A stretch of DNA of 10,631 nt from the NCBI GenBank assembly GCA_004151065.3, contig NWUY0300051710.1, positions 40,133-50,763 on the forward strand, written 5' to 3'. Under the pieces are notes generated by a model. It did no database searches, had not been told where the DNA came from, and saw only the letters and a program-made list of their open reading frames with translations. The translations under genes were made by a program, and so were the position numbers. Below are positions 8,119 to 10,631 of this stretch, piece by piece. Source of the stretch: Larix sibirica (taxonomy: Eukaryota > Streptophyta > Pinopsida > Pinales > Pinaceae). Within the stretch, counting starts at the first letter, position 1. Each line of letters opens with the position of its first letter.

Positions 8119-9000
8119 ATGGGTTTTATCATAGGAGTGCCAATGACAGTGAAGAAACATTACTTGATCATGGTGGTGGTGGAAAATATGGCCAAAGTAT
8201 CGCATTTCATTCCAATCAAGTCAACACATAAGACTACTAAGATTGCATATATTTTCATGAAGGAAATTTTCAGATTGCATGGATTTCCTAAGGCAATAAT
8301 CTCAGACAGAGATATGAAATTCACATCAAATTTAGGGAAAATATTATTTAAAGAGTTGGGAACTCGGCTCAATTTACACATAGCCCACCATCCCCAAATA
8401 GATGGTAATATAGAGAGCGTGAACCAAGTGCTAGAAGACATGTCAAGGATGTATATTATGGATAAGCCATTCAAGTGGGAGGATTACATATATCTGGTTG
8501 AATTTTATTACAATAATGGTCATCAAGCATCACTGGGAATGATTCCATTTGAAGCCATGTATGACAGAAAGTGTAGGACTCCAATAAGTTGGGAGAACNT
8601 TTTCATGAAGGAAATTTTCAGATTGCATGGATTTCCTAAGGCAATAATTTCAGACAGAGATATGAAATTCACATCAAATTTAGGGAAAATATTATTTAAA
8701 GAGTTGGGAACTCGGCTCAATTTACACATAGCCCACCATCCCCAAATAGATGGTAATATAGAGAGCGTGAACCAAGTGCTAGAAGACATGTCAAGGATGT
8801 ATATTATGGATAAGCCATTCAAGTGGGAGGATTACATATATCTGGTTGAATTTTATTACAATAATGGTCATCAAGCATCACTGGGAATGATTCCATTTGA
8901 AGCCATGTATGACAGAAAGTGTAGGACTCCAATAAGTTGGGAGAACGTAGTAGTCAGAGTGATACTTGGACCGGAAACACTGAAGGAAATGGAGCAATAA
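8119..9000 (+). pseudogene. Integrase catalytic core (rve), artificially duplicated around an N
   Basis: Frame mod 1 carries GVPMTVKKHYLIMVVVENMA, HFIPIKSTHKTTKIA and FRLHGFPKAIISDRDMKFTS, ending KEMEQ with TAA at 8998-9000. The DDE triad can be placed. The first Asp, in a MDF-type motif, reads Gly at 8122-8124 (MGF). The second is Asp 8305-8307 in SDRD. The Glu is 8413-8415 in DGNIESVNQ. The spacing between second Asp and Glu is 35 residues, the classical value. Loss of the first Asp should abolish strand transfer. The open frame is 293 codons, but 116 of these come from a repeated 347-bp block plus one N; without it the core segment is 177 residues and continuous. ATG 8119 is internal to the polyprotein and not a real start. 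Confidence 0.85.
8252..8946. repeat. 347-bp direct duplication split by one N (probable unmerged contig overlap)
   Basis: Positions 8252-8598 and 8600-8946 are the same sequence with an offset of 348 bases, separated only by the N at 8599. By eye they differ at one position, C at 8301 versus T at 8649. Both copies end at the same gggagaac, and the unique sequence GTAGTAGTCAGAG follows the second. Everything else in this element is heavily diverged, so a near-identical adjacent pair meeting exactly at an N points to assembly and not to biology. The one difference could be an allelic base or a sequencing error. Confidence 0.9.
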
Positions 9001-9094
9001 ATACTTAATATCTAGAAGAATTTGAGAGCGACGTAAGATAGACAGAGGAGTTATGCAAATATGAAAAGAGTGCATAGAGAATTTAGGGTCAGAG
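9001..9094 (+). pseudogene. Start of the post-core integrase C-terminal region, truncated
   Basis: The mod 1 frame continues from the catalytic core after TAA 8998-9000, with further stops TAG 9013-9015 and TAA 9034-9036. It reads DRQRSYANMKRVHREFRVRD up to 9096. A DRQKSYAD..R...F..GD stretch followed by a barrel-like domain is typical of plant gypsy integrases. Here the similarity stops right after RVRD, and the following bases read as a LINE protein in another frame. The integrase C-terminal barrel and any chromodomain are absent. Confidence 0.75.
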
Positions 9095-9885
9095 ATGGTG
9101 GCGGCCCTGAGGGCTAGGAGAATCACCTTCTTGTCCCAATTGGTTGAACCAATTCAGGAGAGGCCTTGGGTACAATCATGGAGATTGCTGAACTCGATTG
9201 GACTCTCAGAACTCGATCAGATGGAGGTGTCTCATCTTTTACAGGAACTTAACAGAGCACACGTTCTTTTGAGGAACATGGAAGATGAGATGTTATGGGA
9301 AGGTGATCCTCTCAGTATCTACTCTCCGAAGAGTGGATATATTTGTCTCAGTGCTCATGAGAACAACAAGGAACCTGTGTGGTGGTGGAAGAAATTGTGG
9401 AAGATCAAGAACCCACCCAAAACTCGTTTTATTATGTGGAACGCATTAGAAAATAAGGTACCAACTTGGTACAACTTGCAAAAAAGGAACAAACATGGTC
9501 TGGGGTGGTGTATCCTATGTAAATCAGCGGAAGAAATAGTCTCACGCCTCTTCATCCAGTGTCCTTTTAGTATCGAAGTCTGGGCTAAATGCTCTTGGGC
9601 ATCGGGTATAAATTGTTTGTGGATGGGAAACTCGGTGGCGCATGCTTGGGAAAACTGGTACTCGGCACTTCCTCTTAAACCAGTGAAATCCCTTCCATTG
9701 TTAGTTTGCTGGGGAATCTGGTTAGCTCGAAATAACTGTATTTTCTCTGAAAAAGCTTGTACTCCGGATATTACTGCAGCTCTTTCACGTGGCATTTTAA
9801 CTACTTTTCCACAACATGTTAGAGTTGCAAAACAAAGGGAGGTCTTAGAGGTGGAGATCGATCAGACCTTACCCTGGGGGTTTTT
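9095..9885 (+). pseudogene. LINE ORF2 C-terminal part: zf-RVT zinc-binding region
   Basis: The ATG at 9095 is simply the first Met after the truncation. Residues 1-75 (RARRITFLSQLVEP, then PWVQSW) resemble the linker after LINE RT. Residues about 76-165 are the zf-RVT domain: YSPKSGY, WWWKKLWKIKNPPKTRFIMW, then VPTWYNLQKRN. The zinc ligands follow as C139-x2-C142 with C156 in FIQCPF. The conserved His before LF is Arg at residue 151 (SRLF), so the zinc site is likely impaired. WGIWLARNNCIF at residues 206-217 is the typical link to RNase H. The frame fails at the G5T5 run, 9876-9885; the open frame runs on to 9961, but the last 25 or so residues are out of frame. Confidence 0.85.
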
Positions 9886-10326
9886 GATGGTGCAACCCAA
9901 AATAATTTTTGGGGGGAAGGGGCATTGCTCTTTCTATCTGATTCACACTTCTTTGAACTGACCATGGGATTGGGAGAGGGTGGCAACAACTTTGTAGAAC
10001 TGTTGAGCTTAAAACTTCTCTTAATATTTGCAGCAGAAAAGGGTTGTCGAAACCTCAATATCTTTGGTGATTCAATGAATGTTATAAATTGGATAAAAGG
10101 GACCCAACAATGCAGAAATTTAAGATTAACAAATATCCTTCAGGCCATAAGGGAGGTGCAGCGAACATTTGATACTTTTTCATGCCGTCACGTTTATAGG
10201 GAGAACAATAAGGAGGCGGGCAAAGCCTCAAAGGAGGGCCCGCAACTAGCTCCGGGGATTTGGAAGGTGAAGGAATTTCAGGATGGAACAACACAGTACT
10301 ACTACCACAGACCGTTCATAGAATGA
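9886..10326 (+). pseudogene. LINE-encoded RNase H domain (RVT_3 type), frameshifted and inactive
   Basis: Coding resumes in frame mod 1 at the Asp codon 9886-9888 (DGATQNN), well upstream of the first Met at 9925, because a single base is missing from the T run at 9881-9885. The acids are Asp 9886, Glu 9997-9999 (FVELLSLKLLL) and Asp 10069-10071 (NIFGDSMNVINWI). The motif HVYRENNKEAGKASKEG should carry an Asp after EA; it is Gly at 10219-10221, one A-to-G change from GAC. The stop is TGA 10324-10326. This domain degrades RNA of an RNA:DNA hybrid in plant L1-type elements. With the last acid lost, activity is unlikely. Confidence 0.85.
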
Positions 10327-10631
10327 TAACCGAATCTCATCACTGCAAAGAACTCTATTTCTACTTTTTACTTTAAGTTTACTTTGTATTTTCAGCATGG
10401 TTCAGGGTATCTATTTTGAAAAATGTATAATGCATCTTTTCTAAGTTTCATTGGAGGCTTAGGGAGCCGAAACTCTTTTTGTGTATTCCATAGTAGCATT
10501 ATTTTGTATCAGATTTCTATTTTGTAAAAGCTCCATAAAATAGATCTCATAAAGAAGACATATGTCTTGATAACAGACCAACAACTCCCAGCAATGGACA
10601 TTGGATGTGCATATATAGAATGTAATTTTGT
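10327..10631 (+). other. Probable LINE 3' untranslated region
   Basis: This 305-base AT-rich stretch follows the RNase H stop and shows no coding pattern or structural RNA. It contains T-rich runs and a perfect 14-base palindrome, aagacatatgtctt, at 10555-10568. No poly(A) tail is reached before the window ends, so I cannot fix the LINE boundary or show where gypsy sequence resumes. Confidence 0.5.

Larger units (their letters stand above)
2699..9094 (+). mobile_element. Degenerate Ty3/gypsy LTR retrotransposon, 3' end missing from window
   Basis: The order is 5' LTR, Met-tRNA primer site, gag, protease, RT, RNase H, integrase. Protease, RT and RNase H before integrase is the Ty3/gypsy (Metaviridae) order; Ty1/copia has integrase before RT. 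Translation is on the plus strand. The frame is position mod 3 = 2 in early gag, mostly mod 0 from about 5466 to 7530, then alternates between mod 1 and mod 0 up to the integrase, which is mod 1. I count 13 in-frame stops in the mod-0 stretch alone. Coding identity ends at about 9094, inside the region after the integrase core, where LINE sequence begins. No chromodomain, polypurine tract or 3' LTR is present. The element is a dead copy; the family cannot be named without a search. Confidence 0.9.
9095..10631 (+). mobile_element. 5'-truncated plant LINE (L1-type) fragment
   Basis: The fragment holds the C-terminal part of a LINE ORF2: a zf-RVT region followed by an RNase H domain, then a 3' untranslated stretch. 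Endonuclease and reverse transcriptase are absent, as expected for the common 5'-truncated LINE insertion. Orientation is the same as the gypsy element it abuts. It has far fewer lesions than the neighbouring gypsy coding region: one frameshift, no premature stop before it, and a few lost key residues, which suggests a younger insertion. No poly(A) tail or target-site duplication is visible, so the 3' end is outside the window or lost. An alternative is that this is a host RNase H-like sequence derived from a LINE. Confidence 0.75.

Noticed and set aside
8119-9000. A fused integrase with two catalytic cores
   Set aside because: The two cores are near-identical copies meeting exactly at an N, which fits unmerged contig overlap and not a biological fusion.
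9355-9795. A 146-codon minus-strand open frame
   Set aside because: It is antisense to the clear zf-RVT domain and shows no recognisable motif.
10555-10568. Perfect 14-base palindrome aagacatatgtctt
   Set aside because: It is isolated, AT-rich, and has no loop or partner site; chance occurrence is plausible in this amount of sequence.

Overview
The window looks like repeat-dominated nuclear DNA from a land plant. The evidence is a decayed Ty3/gypsy LTR retrotransposon with a plant-type initiator-Met-tRNA primer site, a plant-type LINE fragment carrying a zf-RVT domain followed by an RNase H domain, AT-rich satellite-like DNA, and a broken plant-type gene. The retroelement protein motifs remind me most of gymnosperm (conifer) elements, but that rests on memory and I could not run a search. 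I see no intact host gene, no structural RNA gene, no CRISPR array, and no sign of a bacterial or functional accessory system.

Layout, left to right. (1) Positions 1-1687, minus strand: a pseudogene with a proline-rich C-terminal tail. The tail ends in a 30-bp (10-residue) tandem repeat that runs off the left edge. The body is broken by stops and small indels. (2) 1691-1737: an AC microsatellite and an A run. (3) About 1800-2690: a diverged AT-rich tandem array with a period of about 107 bp and many GCAC/GTGC dyads. (4) 2699-4802: a putative 5' LTR of about 2.1 kb with TG...CA ends, containing its own tandem repeat of about 189 bp. (5) 4806-4817: the primer-binding site. (6) 5015 to about 9094: gag, protease, reverse transcriptase, RNase H and integrase in the normal Ty3/gypsy order, all on the plus strand, with many in-frame stops, several frameshifts, a probable capsid deletion and altered catalytic residues. 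(7) From about 9095 to the right edge: the 3' part of a LINE. It is clearly less decayed and joins abruptly to the C-terminal part of the gypsy integrase. No 3' LTR, polypurine tract or LINE poly(A) tail is visible.

The single N at 8599 sits between two copies of the same 347-bp integrase segment that differ at one base by eye. This is best read as two unmerged overlapping contig ends. The apparent 293-residue integrase ORF with two catalytic cores is therefore probably an assembly artefact; removing 348 bases keeps the frame.

History (inference): the gypsy element inserted at the edge of the satellite array and then decayed, with many stops that look like C-to-T changes at CAG and CGA codons. 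A 5'-truncated LINE probably inserted into it later in the same orientation. The remaining gypsy sequence and 3' LTR would be expected beyond the right edge. Nothing here is likely to make a functional protein.
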